Shown piece by piece: positions 24,405 to 32,776 of a DNA stretch of 43,731 nucleotides. Position numbers and translations under genes: made by a program. The stretch comes from Kitasatospora xanthocidica (GTDB lineage Bacteria; Actinomycetota; Actinomycetes; Streptomycetales; Streptomycetaceae): the NCBI RefSeq assembly GCF_014656195.1, contig NZ_BNBY01000049.1, positions 1 to 43,731 on the forward strand, read 5' to 3'. Positions within the stretch are counted from its first letter, which is position 1, and each line of letters begins with the position of its first letter. The notes under the pieces were generated by a model. The model searched no databases, was not told where the DNA came from, and saw only the letters and a list, made by a program, of their open reading frames with translations.

Positions 24405-25436
24405 TCAGCCGCGGGCGGCGGCCTGGCGGGTGCGGCGGGCGAGGCGGTGCAGGCGCTGGACGGCGACGAAGCGGTGCATCCGGTCGGCCAGTGTCAGGCG
24501 GTACTTGAGCCGCAGCTGGCTGCTCAGCCCGGCGATCCGCTGGGGGCCGATGGCCGTCAGCAGCCGGCTGACGTGCTGCTGGTAGGCCTCGCGGTAGGCG
24601 CGGTCGCCGTCCGGGACGGACCAGAAGAACATCGGGATCTCTTCGACCAGGCAGTTGCGGTCGTAGGCGCTCAGGTGGTCGGCGAACACCGGCTCGGGGC
24701 GGGCGAGCAGCCATTCCCGGACGAGCTCCATCGAGCGGACCCGGTCGACCAGGCCGCGCGGGTCGGTCTTCTTCTGGGTGATGGACAGGTTGCCGTCCTC
24801 GCGCACCCGCCAGTGGTAGACGGGCTCGGAGAGCACGTCCACCCGTTCGGCGAGGAAGTGGTGGGGCACGCTGACCGGGGCGTCCTCGTACAGGATGCCC
24901 TCGGGGTAGAGGATGCCGGCGGTGTCGAAGAAGGAGCGCCGGTAGACCTTGTTCCAGGCGGTGCGGTCGGTGACCAGGGCGGGCAGTTCGCTGACGTGGG
25001 TGCGCAGCCGGGTCTCGCGGAAGGCGCGGCGGTGGCCGTGCGAGGGGGTGAGGCCGGTGGTGCGCAGGCGCAGCGCGTTGCCGGTGCAGAAGTCGGATCC
25101 GGTCTCGTCCAGCGTGCTGATCATCAGCTGGTAGGCGTGCGCGGGCAGGGTGTCGTCGCTGTCGACGAAGGCCAGGTACTCGGTGCCGGGGGTGAGGTGG
25201 CGCCAGCCGGTGTTACGGGCGGCGCCGAGGCCCTTGTTCTCCTGCTGGACCAGCCGGAAGCGCCGGTCCCGGGCGGCGTACTCCTTGGCGATGACGGGGC
25301 CGTCGTCGGTCGAGCCGTCGTCGACCAGGACGCATTCGAAGTCCTCGAAGGTCTGGGCCGCGATCGAGTCCAGGCACTCCCGGAGGTAGCGCTCGACGTT
25401 GTAGATCGGGACGACGACGGACAGGCGGGGGGCCAT
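24405..25436 (-). CDS. family 2 glycosyltransferase
   Basis: 343 aa. The GT-A domain is at residues 1-230: LSVVVPIYNVERYLRECLDSI, CVLVDDGSTDDG, GLGAARNTGWRH, the metal-binding FVDSDDT, then RTAWNKVYRRSFFD and ILYEDAPVSVPHHF. The C-terminal helical tail (LRLKYRLTLADRMHRFVAVQRL) is basic and amphipathic, suggesting a peripheral membrane location. It resembles the glycosyltransferases of actinobacterial cell-wall polymer synthesis (teichoic or teichulosonic acid). ATG 25436 follows GAAAGG. No other wall-polymer genes lie nearby, so it is an isolated copy. Confidence 0.88.
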   Translation of the reverse strand: MAPRLSVVVPIYNVERYLRECLDSIAAQTFEDFECVLVDDGSTDDGPVIAKEYAARDRRFRLVQQENKGLGAARNTGWRHLTPGTEYLAFVDSDDTLPAHAYQLMISTLDETGSDFCTGNALRLRTTGLTPSHGHRRAFRETRLRTHVSELPALVTDRTAWNKVYRRSFFDTAGILYPEGILYEDAPVSVPHHFLAERVDVLSEPVYHWRVREDGNLSITQKKTDPRGLVDRVRSMELVREWLLARPEPVFADHLSAYDRNCLVEEIPMFFWSVPDGDRAYREAYQQHVSRLLTAIGPQRIAGLSSQLRLKYRLTLADRMHRFVAVQRLHRLARRTRQAAARG

Positions 25437-25793
25437 CGGGGGCCTTTCGCTCAGGTGCGGACGGGCCGGGCGGACCGGGCGGACCGGACGGGCACGCACC
25501 GACGGCGGCCGACCACCGGCAGTGGCCCGAATGTAGGGACCGCACAAGGCTGCTGGGTTAACGGGTGGTGAGGTGGAAGCTGCGGATCAATGGAGCAGGC
25601 GTGCCCGGGGTCAGCCGGTCGCAAACACTAGCGCCCCGGACGAGGGACCAGCCCGCGAACCCTTGACGCCGACCGTTGACACCACCCTCTGAAGCCGACA
25701 CCGTACGCCATTCCCCGCCGGGCGGTACGGGGCAGCGGAGGGCAGCCTGGGAGTACGGCGGCACCGCCGGTGCCGGTCGACCGAGGAGCGGGC
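25437..25793. promoter_or_regulatory. divergent promoter region of the GT2 and second monooxygenase genes
   Basis: 357 bp without a gene. Toward the monooxygenase, TTGACA (25676-25681) is 17 bp from CACCGT (25699-25704). Toward the glycosyltransferase a TACATT box lies near 25531-25536. A GGGCGGACC simple repeat lies at 25465-25490. Confidence 0.35.
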
Positions 25794-27479
25794 ATGGGCG
25801 ACACCGACACCGACGTCCTGGTCGTGGGGGCCGGACCGGTGGGCCTGACCGCCGCCGCCGAGCTGTGCCGCCGCGGCGTGCGGTGCCGGATCGTCGACCG
25901 GCTGGACGCCCCGCAGCCGTACGCCAAGGCGGTCGGGATCCAGCCCCGCACCCTGGAGATCTGGGACGCCATGGGGCTGGTGCGCCGGGTCCTGGACGAG
26001 GCGGTGCCCCTGCTCGGCCAGCTCTCCTTCGTCGACGGCGCCCCCGGACCGACGCTCGGACTCGACCTGCCCGCCGAGGTGCCGTACCGCTTCGCCGCGC
26101 TGCCCCAGAACGCCACCGAACGGCTGCTCGCCGAGCACCTGGCCGGCCGCGGCGCCGTCGTGGAGCGCGGCACCGAGGTGCTCGGCCTGACGCAGGACGA
26201 GGACGGCGTGCGCGTCACCCTGGCCACCCCCGGGGGTCCGCGCGAGCTGTCCGCCCGCTGGGTGGTGGGCTGCGACGGCGCCCACAGCACGGTGCGCCAC
26301 GCCGCCGGGATCGGCTTCGGCGGCTCCGCCTTCCCCGAGCAGTTCATGCTCGGGGACGTCGAGCTGGACTGGGACCTGCCGCCCGGCTACGCGGTGCGGG
26401 CCACCCGCGGCGGAACGCGCGACGGGGCCCGCGGAGCCCGCGACGGAACCCGCGGCGGCGCCGACGGGGCCGCCGGCACCCCCGGGGAGACGCTGGTGTG
26501 CGTGCCGCTGCCGGGGCGGCGCCGCTACCGGGTGTCCATGACCGTCCCGCCCGAACTCGCCACCGACGCCGACCCGGTGCGCGGGGTCGCGCACGGCCTG
26601 GAGGGCGGCCGCGCCCCCGAACTGCGGCACCTCCAGCAGGCCCTGGACCGGCTGTCGCCCCGGCCCGTCACCGCGTCCGCGCTGCGCTGGTCCTCGGTCT
26701 TCCGGATCAGCCACCGCCTCGCCGAGCACTACCGCGCCGGCCGGCTGCTGCTGGCCGGCGACGCCGCCCACATCCACCCGCCGACCGGCGCCCAGGGCAT
26801 GAACACCGGCATCCAGGACGCCTGGAACCTCGCCTGGAAGCTCGCCCTCACCGTGCACGGCGCCGCCACCGCGGACCTGCTCGACAGCTACCACGCCGAA
26901 CGCCACCCGGTCGGCGAGGAGGTCGTCTCCCGCACCGTGCGCCACGCCCGCGCGGGCTTCGGCACCGACCCCGCGGACCCGGCCACCCCGCTGCTGCGCG
27001 AGGCCCAGCTCCTGGTCGGCTACCGCGACGGCCCGCTGACCGAGCCCGCCCCGGGCACCGGCCCGGCCCCCGGCGACCGCGCCCCCGACTGCCCCGGCCT
27101 CACCCGGCCCCTGACCGCCTACCCGCAGCGCCTGCACGAGCTGCTGCGCGGCACCCACCACGTCCTGCTGCTGGCCGCGGGCCCCGCCACCGACGCGCCG
27201 ACCCTGCACGCCTGCGCGGCGGCCGCCCACGCCGCCGCCCACGGCCTGCTCGACGCGTACGCCGTCCTCCCCCCGGAATCCGCCGGCTCCCCCACAGCCA
27301 CCGACGGCCTACGCCTGCCCGTCCTCCGCGACACCGGCGCCGCCTTCCGCGCCGCCTACCGGCCCGGCGACGGCGAGGCCCTGCTCATCCGCCCCGACGG
27401 CCACCTCGCCGCCCGCCTGCCCGCCACCGACCCGGCCCGCCTGGTCGCCCACCTGCGCCGCACCTTCGTCCCGGCCTGA
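25794..27479 (+). CDS. FAD-dependent aromatic polyketide-type hydroxylase
   Basis: 561 aa. LVVGAGPVGLTAAAELCRRGVRCRIVDR binds FAD, VVGCDGAHSTVRHAAGIGF is the DG motif, and LLLAGDAAHIHPPTGAQGMNTGIQDAWNLAWKLAL the GD motif. The C-terminal thioredoxin-like domain (VLLLAAGP to LLIRPDGHLAARLP) is complete. This is the MhpA/anguicycline hydroxylase class. A low-complexity insert of about 25 residues (RGGTRDGARGARDGTRGGADG) interrupts the substrate domain near residue 210; it reflects a GC-rich repeat and is probably a surface loop. ATG 25794 has GAGGAGC 5 nt upstream. No regulator is adjacent. Confidence 0.9.
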   Translation: MGDTDTDVLVVGAGPVGLTAAAELCRRGVRCRIVDRLDAPQPYAKAVGIQPRTLEIWDAMGLVRRVLDEAVPLLGQLSFVDGAPGPTLGLDLPAEVPYRFAALPQNATERLLAEHLAGRGAVVERGTEVLGLTQDEDGVRVTLATPGGPRELSARWVVGCDGAHSTVRHAAGIGFGGSAFPEQFMLGDVELDWDLPPGYAVRATRGGTRDGARGARDGTRGGADGAAGTPGETLVCVPLPGRRRYRVSMTVPPELATDADPVRGVAHGLEGGRAPELRHLQQALDRLSPRPVTASALRWSSVFRISHRLAEHYRAGRLLLAGDAAHIHPPTGAQGMNTGIQDAWNLAWKLALTVHGAATADLLDSYHAERHPVGEEVVSRTVRHARAGFGTDPADPATPLLREAQLLVGYRDGPLTEPAPGTGPAPGDRAPDCPGLTRPLTAYPQRLHELLRGTHHVLLLAAGPATDAPTLHACAAAAHAAAHGLLDAYAVLPPESAGSPTATDGLRLPVLRDTGAAFRAAYRPGDGEALLIRPDGHLAARLPATDPARLVAHLRRTFVPA

Positions 27480-27623
27480 CCGCCCACCGACCCTGACGTT
27501 GCGTCACCTCCCGCCCTGGAGCGACAACCGCCATACCAAACAGCAGAGTTGACGGTCAGTCGGCCACCACGCCCCGCAACCGGTGACCGGCGGTGCCCGA
27601 ACCGCTGCCTATAGTGGGGCGCC

Positions 27624-28442
27624 ATGAGCGACCCGCGCCCCACCTCGGCCTTCCACACGGCCAACGTCGACCTCGCGGCCACCGAGCGGCTGACCGCCGC
27701 GCTGGACGTCCAGGCCGCCAATCCGGGTGTGCGGCGGCTGCGCGCGTGGGCGCACGAGCGGCTGGCCGCGCGCCCCGGCGAGCGGGCGCTGGACGTCGGC
27801 TGCGGCACCGGCTCGGAGACCCGGGTGCTCGCCAACGCGGTGGCCCCGGACGGCAGTGCGACCGGCGTCGAACCCCACCCGGGGCTGCGCGCCGTGGCCG
27901 AACGGCGCGCCGCCGAGGCCGGCAGCCCGGCCCGGTTCCTGGACGGCGACGCACTCGCGCTGCCGCTGCCCGACGCCGGCGTCGACGTGGTCTGGTGCGA
28001 GCGCGTCCTCCAGCACCTGGACGACCCGGCGCGGGCCGTCGCCGAGATCGCCCGGGTGCTGTGCCCGGGCGGCCGGGTCGCCCTGCTCGACACCGACTGG
28101 GCCACCTTCGTCCTGCACCCGGCCGACCCGGAGATCCGCCCCGCACTGTCCACCGCCGTCCGGGCCGCCGCCGCCACCCCGGACGCCGGGCGCCGGCTGA
28201 CGGGCTGGCTGGCCGGGGCCGGTCTGAGCGTCGACGAGCTCGGCTCCGACGTCCTGCTGCACGACCCGCGCACCGTCAGCCGACCGATCGTGCAGGGGAT
28301 CGCCGCCGCGGCCCGCGCCAAGGACCTGATCACCGAGGAGCAGCGCGACCGGCTCCTGGCCGGTCTCGACGAGGCCGCCGGGCGGGGCGCGTTCCACCTG
28401 TCGGTGACGATGTTCGCGGCCGTCGCCCACCGGCCCCGCTGA
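27624..28442 (+). CDS. SAM-dependent methyltransferase, class I
   Basis: 272 aa. Motif I is ALDVGCGTGSETRVLANAV, motif II SATGVEPHPGLRAVAERRA, and post-motif DVVWCERVLQHLDDPARAVAEIARVLCPGGRVALLDTD. It belongs to the ubiE/Methyltransf_11 group, likely acting on a small metabolite. TATAGT (27610-27615) lies 8 nt before ATG 27624, so the mRNA may be leaderless. It follows the monooxygenase by 144 bp on the same strand but with its own promoter. The stop at 28442 is intact and upstream of the insertion element. Confidence 0.88.
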   Translation: MSDPRPTSAFHTANVDLAATERLTAALDVQAANPGVRRLRAWAHERLAARPGERALDVGCGTGSETRVLANAVAPDGSATGVEPHPGLRAVAERRAAEAGSPARFLDGDALALPLPDAGVDVVWCERVLQHLDDPARAVAEIARVLCPGGRVALLDTDWATFVLHPADPEIRPALSTAVRAAAATPDAGRRLTGWLAGAGLSVDELGSDVLLHDPRTVSRPIVQGIAAAARAKDLITEEQRDRLLAGLDEAAGRGAFHLSVTMFAAVAHRPR

Positions 28443-28510
28443 CCACCCGGCGGGCCCGCCCACCTGCCCCGACCAGGCGCCAGACCGGGCGCCCGAGCAG
28501 GCGTCAGCAT

Positions 28511-29860
28511 GATCTTGCGAGGAGCCCCGGGCGTTTACGCCCGGGAGGAATCGCGTCCTTGGCCAGGAGGGGCGGAGCGCCGGAGCCAAGTGCGTTGTCA
28601 GACCCCCGCTGTAGCGTCGGTGGTGTGAAGCTCGTGACGCAGGTGAAGCTGATGCCGGAGGCCGACCAGGCCGCCGCGCTCCGGGCGACCCTGCGCACGG
28701 TCAACAAGTCGGCGAACTGGGTATCAGTGGTGGCGTTCGAGCGCGGGGTTCCGCGTGAGTACGAGTTGCGCAAGCACACCTACGCCGAGTTGAAGGCGCG
28801 CGGACTGGGGGCGCAGGCCGCGCAGCACGTCATCAAGAAGGTCCGCGATGCTTACACCACGCTCAAGGGCAACCTCAAGGCCGGGAATCTGGGCAAGCCG
28901 GGTTCGAAGCGCCGGGCCAGGGCCGAGTCCAGGCCCGTCGCCTTCCGGCTGGATGCCGCGCAGCCGTACGACGACCGCTGCCTGTCCTGGCAGTACGACC
29001 AGCGGACGGTGTCGATCTGGACCGTCGCCGGGCGGCTCAAGGGTGTGCGGTTCGCGTGCTCGCCGGACGCGCTCACGATGCTCCGCGAGGACCGCAAGGG
29101 CGAGAGCGACCTGATCGAACGTGACGGCGTGTTCTACCTGATCGCCACCTGCGACATCCCCGAGCCGCAGGTGTACGAGCCTGCCGGGTTCGTCGGTGTG
29201 GACCTGGGCATCGCCAACATCGCCACCACCTCCACCGGCTACCGGGCGGCCGGGCGCGGCCTGAACCGGCACCGCGAGCGGCAGCTCGACCTGCGGAAGA
29301 AGTTGCAGGCCAAGGGAACCAAGTCCGCGAAGCGCCTGCTGAAGAAGCGCGCCCGCAAGGAAGCCCGGCACACGGCCAACGTCAACCACGTCGTCTCCAA
29401 GACCATCGTCACGACCGCTGAACGCACCGGACGCGGGATCGCCCTGGAGGACCTCACGGGCATCCGCAGCCGGGTACGGCTCCGCAAGGACCAGCGGACC
29501 ACTCTGCACTCGTGGAGCTTCCACCAGCTCGCCACCTTCGTGGAGTACAAGGCGAAGCGCGCCGGGGTTCCGCTGGTGTACGTCGATCCGGCGTACACCA
29601 GCCAGGAATGCTCCCAGTGCCACCACATCGACCGGAAGAACCGTGTCGATCAGGCAACGTTCGCGTGCCGCGCCTGCGGCACCCTGCTGCACGCGGACGA
29701 CAACGCGTCCCACAACATCGCCCGCAGGGGCGAGACCGCGTGGACCTCGGGGCGTGAGTCACGCGTCCCAGCCACCCCATAAGGGTGTCCGGACGGAGGA
29801 GGCCACGTGGCAGCCAGCCACGCCCTACCTCCAAGCCTGGTCCTTCAGGGCCGGGTCAAG
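28511..29860 (+). mobile_element. TnpB-only IS200/IS605-superfamily element (IS1341 type)
   Basis: The left subterminal hairpin is CCCGGGCG-TTTA-CGCCCGGG (28526-28545). The right terminal hairpin is CCTGGTCC-TTCA-GGGCCGGG (29836-29855), paired through G-U in RNA, followed by TCAAG. Only tnpB lies between; there is no tnpA transposase, so the element would need one in trans. The exact left end is uncertain. Confidence 0.75.
28625..29782 (+). CDS. tnpB: TnpB RNA-guided nuclease
   Basis: 385 aa, the usual length. The RuvC-like DED residues are visible: FVGVDLGIANIATT (Asp), GIALEDLTGIR (Glu) and HADDNASHNIARR (Asp). The zinc ribbon is CSQCHHIDRKNRVDQATFACRACG. All are intact, so the nuclease could be active. 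Its guide (omega) RNA should come from the 3' part of the gene through the right hairpin to 29859, with the guide taken from the right flank. The start is GTG 28625 after a TAGCGT -10-like word (28615-28620), 4 bases further on than the 6-nt leaderless spacing. Confidence 0.92.
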   Translation: MKLVTQVKLMPEADQAAALRATLRTVNKSANWVSVVAFERGVPREYELRKHTYAELKARGLGAQAAQHVIKKVRDAYTTLKGNLKAGNLGKPGSKRRARAESRPVAFRLDAAQPYDDRCLSWQYDQRTVSIWTVAGRLKGVRFACSPDALTMLREDRKGESDLIERDGVFYLIATCDIPEPQVYEPAGFVGVDLGIANIATTSTGYRAAGRGLNRHRERQLDLRKKLQAKGTKSAKRLLKKRARKEARHTANVNHVVSKTIVTTAERTGRGIALEDLTGIRSRVRLRKDQRTTLHSWSFHQLATFVEYKAKRAGVPLVYVDPAYTSQECSQCHHIDRKNRVDQATFACRACGTLLHADDNASHNIARRGETAWTSGRESRVPATP

Positions 29861-29875
29861 TTGACAGCGGTTCGC
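29640..29875 (+). ncRNA. predicted TnpB omega RNA (3' end of tnpB plus right end)
   Basis: Inferred from family knowledge: the right-end hairpin (29836-29855) and TCAAG cap the scaffold, and the guide would begin about 29860 in the flanking SDR gene end. The 5' border is a guess. No direct proof of transcription can be seen. Confidence 0.4.
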
Positions 29876-30809
29876 CCAGGGGACCGTACTGCTCCTCCAG
29901 GTTCGCGGCCCAGTGCGCGGCGAAATCCGGCTGGGTGCCGTCGGCGTCGGTGAACCCGTACTCCCGGTACAGGCCCCAGGTCGCCAGTGCCCGCCCGGTC
30001 TTGGCCATGACGTCCGGGTCCGCGGCCAGTGCGGCCACCGCCCGGCCCAGGTAGGCGGGGCTCTCGGAGTGGGCGAAGTTCGGGTCCTGTTCGGCGCCCT
30101 TGCGCCAGTCGTCCTCGGTGACGCCGAAGTGCTCCAGCAACGCCTCCGAGCGCAGGAATCCGGGCGTGAGCGCGACGGCGGCGACGCCGTGCGGCCGGAG
30201 TTCGGCGGCCTGGGCGACGGCGAGGCGGATGACCGCCGATTTCGCCAGGTCGTAGAAGAAGGAGCCGCGGTAGCGGGCGGTGTTGCCGTCGGTGACCTCC
30301 ACGACCAGGCCGCTCCCGCGGGCGACCATGAGCGGCAGCGCGTACCGGCTGGTGATCACGTGGGTCTCCACCGCCTGCCGCAGCAGCCGCAGGCCGGTGT
30401 CGAGGTCCTGTTCCCACAGGGGGTGTTCCCAGTCGGTGAGCGGGTCCCCGCCCCAGACGGAGTTGACCAGGAGGTCGAGCCGTCCGTCCTGTTCGGCCGC
30501 GATCCTGCCCACCAGGTCCCGGACCTCCTCGGGGCGGCTGTGGTCGGTGCGGACGGGGATGCCCCGGCCGCCGGCGGCGGTGACCTGCTCGGCGGTGCCC
30601 TCGATGGTCTCCGGGCGGTCCAGCTCGGAGCGGCCGCCGGCGCTGCTGCGGCCGGTGACGTACACCGTGGCACCGGCGGCGCCGAGCGCGACGGCGATGC
30701 CCCGCCCTCCGCCCCGGGTGCCGCCGGCGACCAGGGCCACCTTCCCGGCCAGCGGGCGGCGCTCGTCGGCGGTCGCGTCAGTGGTCGCGTCGGTCGTCAC
30801 GTCAGTCAT
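29856..30809 (-). CDS. SDR-family oxidoreductase
   Basis: 317 aa. The N-terminus MTDVTTDATTDATADE is a short repeat, then KVALVAGGTRGGGRGIAVALGAAGATVYVTGRSS binds NAD(P). The catalytic YDLAK is in GSFFYDLAKSAVIRLA, with NSVWGG as the NAG-type motif. This is the dehydrogenase/reductase SDR1-like group. ATG 30809 follows GGAGGA and overlaps the TetR stop by ATGA, so the two are coupled. The stop codon TGA coincides with the last bases of the TnpB element. The natural C-terminus may therefore have been shortened or replaced, although the core fold is complete. Confidence 0.88.
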   Translation of the reverse strand: MTDVTTDATTDATADERRPLAGKVALVAGGTRGGGRGIAVALGAAGATVYVTGRSSAGGRSELDRPETIEGTAEQVTAAGGRGIPVRTDHSRPEEVRDLVGRIAAEQDGRLDLLVNSVWGGDPLTDWEHPLWEQDLDTGLRLLRQAVETHVITSRYALPLMVARGSGLVVEVTDGNTARYRGSFFYDLAKSAVIRLAVAQAAELRPHGVAAVALTPGFLRSEALLEHFGVTEDDWRKGAEQDPNFAHSESPAYLGRAVAALAADPDVMAKTGRALATWGLYREYGFTDADGTQPDFAAHWAANLEEQYGPLGEPLST

Positions 30810-31420
30810 CGCTGTTCCTCCGGGGTGTCGGCGGGCGGGAGGTGGGGGCGGAGCACCGCGTCGAGTTCGCCGCGCAGCCGCTCGCCGAGGGCGCCTTCGC
30901 GCTCCAGGGCCCAGGTCAGGCCCGCTCCGACGGTGACCGCCTGCACGGTGCGGGTCAGCGCGGCGACGTCGGTCCCGGCACGCAGTTCGCCGGCGTCGGC
31001 GGCCTGCGCCAGCAGCTCGGCGACCGCCCGGGCCTGGGCGCGGTGGACGGCCAGGGCGCGCTCGTGGAGCTGCGGGTCGGCGAGGTCCGCGCACAGGAAG
31101 GCCAGGTGGTTGGCGAACGCCTCCGGCGTGGCCATCACCGCCACCGTCTCTGTCAGCAGTGCCGCCAGGGCCTCGACGGCGCTGTCGTGGGCGCGGCGCA
31201 CCCGTCGGATCAGCTCGTCGGCGTCCTGGACGGACCGGTCGGCGAGGGCCAGGAGCAGGCCCCGCTTGGAGCCGAACCGCTGCACGAGGGTGCCCGGTAC
31301 GACGCCGGCCTCGCGCGCCACCACGGCCAGGGTGAGCCCGGCGGGCCCCACCTGCCCCATGACCCGTGCCGTCGCGCGCAGGATCGCCAGGTCGTCGACC
31401 CCGCGGGGACGTCCGGCCAT
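30806..31420 (-). CDS. TetR-family regulator, operon with the SDR gene
   Basis: 204 aa. The HTH is LAILRATARVMGQVGPAGLTLAVVAREAGVVPGTLVQRFGSKRGLLLAL, with a helical C-terminal domain. I start it at ATG 31420 (MAGRPRGVDD) because GGGAGGT is well placed; a GTG two codons upstream is less likely. A 26-bp AT-rich palindrome lies just upstream, covering the likely promoter. It therefore probably represses its own operon, including the SDR, and responds to a substrate of that enzyme. Confidence 0.92.
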   Translation of the reverse strand: MAGRPRGVDDLAILRATARVMGQVGPAGLTLAVVAREAGVVPGTLVQRFGSKRGLLLALADRSVQDADELIRRVRRAHDSAVEALAALLTETVAVMATPEAFANHLAFLCADLADPQLHERALAVHRAQARAVAELLAQAADAGELRAGTDVAALTRTVQAVTVGAGLTWALEREGALGERLRGELDAVLRPHLPPADTPEEQR

Positions 31421-31432
31421 CGCCACCTCCCA

Positions 31433-31458
31433 TTAATAAATGCCTGTTCATTTATTAA
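31433..31458. promoter_or_regulatory. AT-rich palindromic operator of the tetR-SDR operon
   Basis: TTAATAAATG-CCTGTT-CATTTATTAA: perfect 10-bp arms around a 6-bp spacer, almost the only AT-rich tract in the window, immediately upstream of the ribosome site. Confidence 0.8.
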
Positions 31459-31638
31459 AGCGGGGCGGAGCCGCCCCCGGCAACCCGCCCGGCCGGACGA
31501 CACACGGCGGGCGACGCATCGCGAACAGGAGGCACATTCACCCGGACGGAGTAACTTGGTCGTACTCCACCCGTCATGGTCCGGCCGTCGGAACGACCAT
31601 CGAAGGACCGTGCGTACGGGCCACCAGGCGATGAGGTG

Positions 31639-31848
31639 ATGGACATGCGCGAACCGATGACCGAGGGCGGCGTGCCGGAGTCGGCGTCCGGGATGCGGCG
31701 GCAGCTCTACAGCGGGGGCGAGCGCCCCTTCGACCCCGAGGACCTCGTGATGGCGTCGGGCCGCGACGTCACCCCCGGGCGTCTGGAGTGGGCGCGCCAG
31801 GAGATCGAGCAGAAGGGCGCCGCCGCACTGGAGCGCTACCTCCCCTGA
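31639..31848 (+). CDS. small conserved hypothetical protein
   Basis: 69 aa, charged and soluble: MRRQLYSGGERPFDPEDLVMASGRDVTPGRLEWARQEIEQ, ending in ALERYLP. It looks like a single helical domain with a DPEDL-type motif often seen in small streptomycete proteins. AGGTG precedes ATG 31639; start is uncertain among nearby ATGs. No function is known. It is divergent from the tetR-SDR operon and ends in a strong hairpin. Confidence 0.6.
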   Translation: MDMREPMTEGGVPESASGMRRQLYSGGERPFDPEDLVMASGRDVTPGRLEWARQEIEQKGAAALERYLP

Positions 31849-31853
31849 GCGGA

Positions 31854-31887
31854 GGCGGTCCGGCGGTGGTGCCGCCACCGGACCGCC
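31854..31887. terminator. hairpin terminator between two convergent small genes
   Basis: GGCGGTCCGG (31854-31863) pairs with CCGGACCGCC (31878-31887), with further partial pairing inside the loop. Confidence 0.65.
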
Positions 31888-31947
31888 GAGCCAGGCCGTT
31901 GAGCCGGACCGCTGAGCCGGAACCGCCACACCGAACCCGGGCGGGTC

Positions 31948-32433
31948 TCAGGGGAAGCGCAGGTCCTGCCACGAGCAGGAGGAGTCGGTGCCCCTGCCCG
32001 CGATCGTCCAGCCGGCCGGCACGGGGTAGCCGTAGACCCGGCCGCCGGGCATCGTGCAGCCGACGTCGGTCCTGACCACGGCGCCGTGCGGCGCGCCGCC
32101 GAGGTAGGCGACGGAGGAGGTCCGGGCGTCGAGGGACACCCCCACCAGCACCCAGCCGGCGGGCACGGTGGTGTTGGCCAGGACGCCGACCCGGGCCAGG
32201 TAGGGCGCTCCGCCGAGGTACTCGATGGTCTTCTGACCGGCCGCCTGGTCCTGGGCGATCGCCGCCCAGCCCGCCGGGACGGGGGCGTACAGGCCGATCT
32301 TGGTCTGCGTCCCGAACGGCGGGTTCGCGGCGGCGGCCGCACCCGCGGTCGCCGCCGGCCACAGCAGGGCGGCCGCCGCGAGCGCGCAGGCGGCCAGGAC
32401 GGGGGTTCTTCGGACGGACGCGCTGGAGCGCAT
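31948..32433 (-). CDS. secreted repeat protein
   Basis: 161 aa. The signal peptide is MRSSASVRRTPVLAACALAA followed by an Ala-rich core with a cut near GAAAA. The mature part (about 120 aa) holds about three repeats built on VPAGW (three times) and YLGGAP (twice), for example PVPAGWAAIAQDQAAGQKTI, TVPAGWVLVGVSLDARTSS and PVPAGWTIAGRGTDSSC. Two cysteines near the C-terminus may pair. No family is recognised; it may be a surface or cell-wall-associated protein. ATG 32433 follows GAGGAG. Confidence 0.75.
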   Translation of the reverse strand: MRSSASVRRTPVLAACALAAAALLWPAATAGAAAAANPPFGTQTKIGLYAPVPAGWAAIAQDQAAGQKTIEYLGGAPYLARVGVLANTTVPAGWVLVGVSLDARTSSVAYLGGAPHGAVVRTDVGCTMPGGRVYGYPVPAGWTIAGRGTDSSCSWQDLRFP

Positions 32434-32776
32434 GGGGACTCCTCGATGCTCGGGGCGGGACCACGGACGCGAACAGGAGAGAGGGGAGAGGACGAGGACG
32501 GGGCGCTGATCGTCACGGGCCGGACCGGACCAGCCCGGCGGGCGGCGCCCCGTCACCGGCCACGCTCCACCCCGGCGTGACCGGCCGTCAACGCCGCCCG
32601 CCCCCGGCCGGGGGCAGACCGCGCGCACCGCCACCCCGACGGAAGCGGGGCGCGCCCGCCCGCGCGCCGGTGGTACGCCCGCCCCGCCCCGGCGGACCCG
32701 ACCGGCGCGGCCCCCGACGTGACCCCGGCGCGGTCCGACCGGTCGAATGTCAGTGCCAGTGGCGATGATGCTGCCT
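32434..32776. other. 343-bp non-coding interval before the ligase gene
   Basis: Divergent promoter region. GATGAT at 32764-32769 ends 7 nt before the ligase ATG (leaderless pattern). The rest is GC-rich with imperfect inverted words (GTCACCGGCC and GTGACCGGCC). No gene is seen. Confidence 0.35.
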
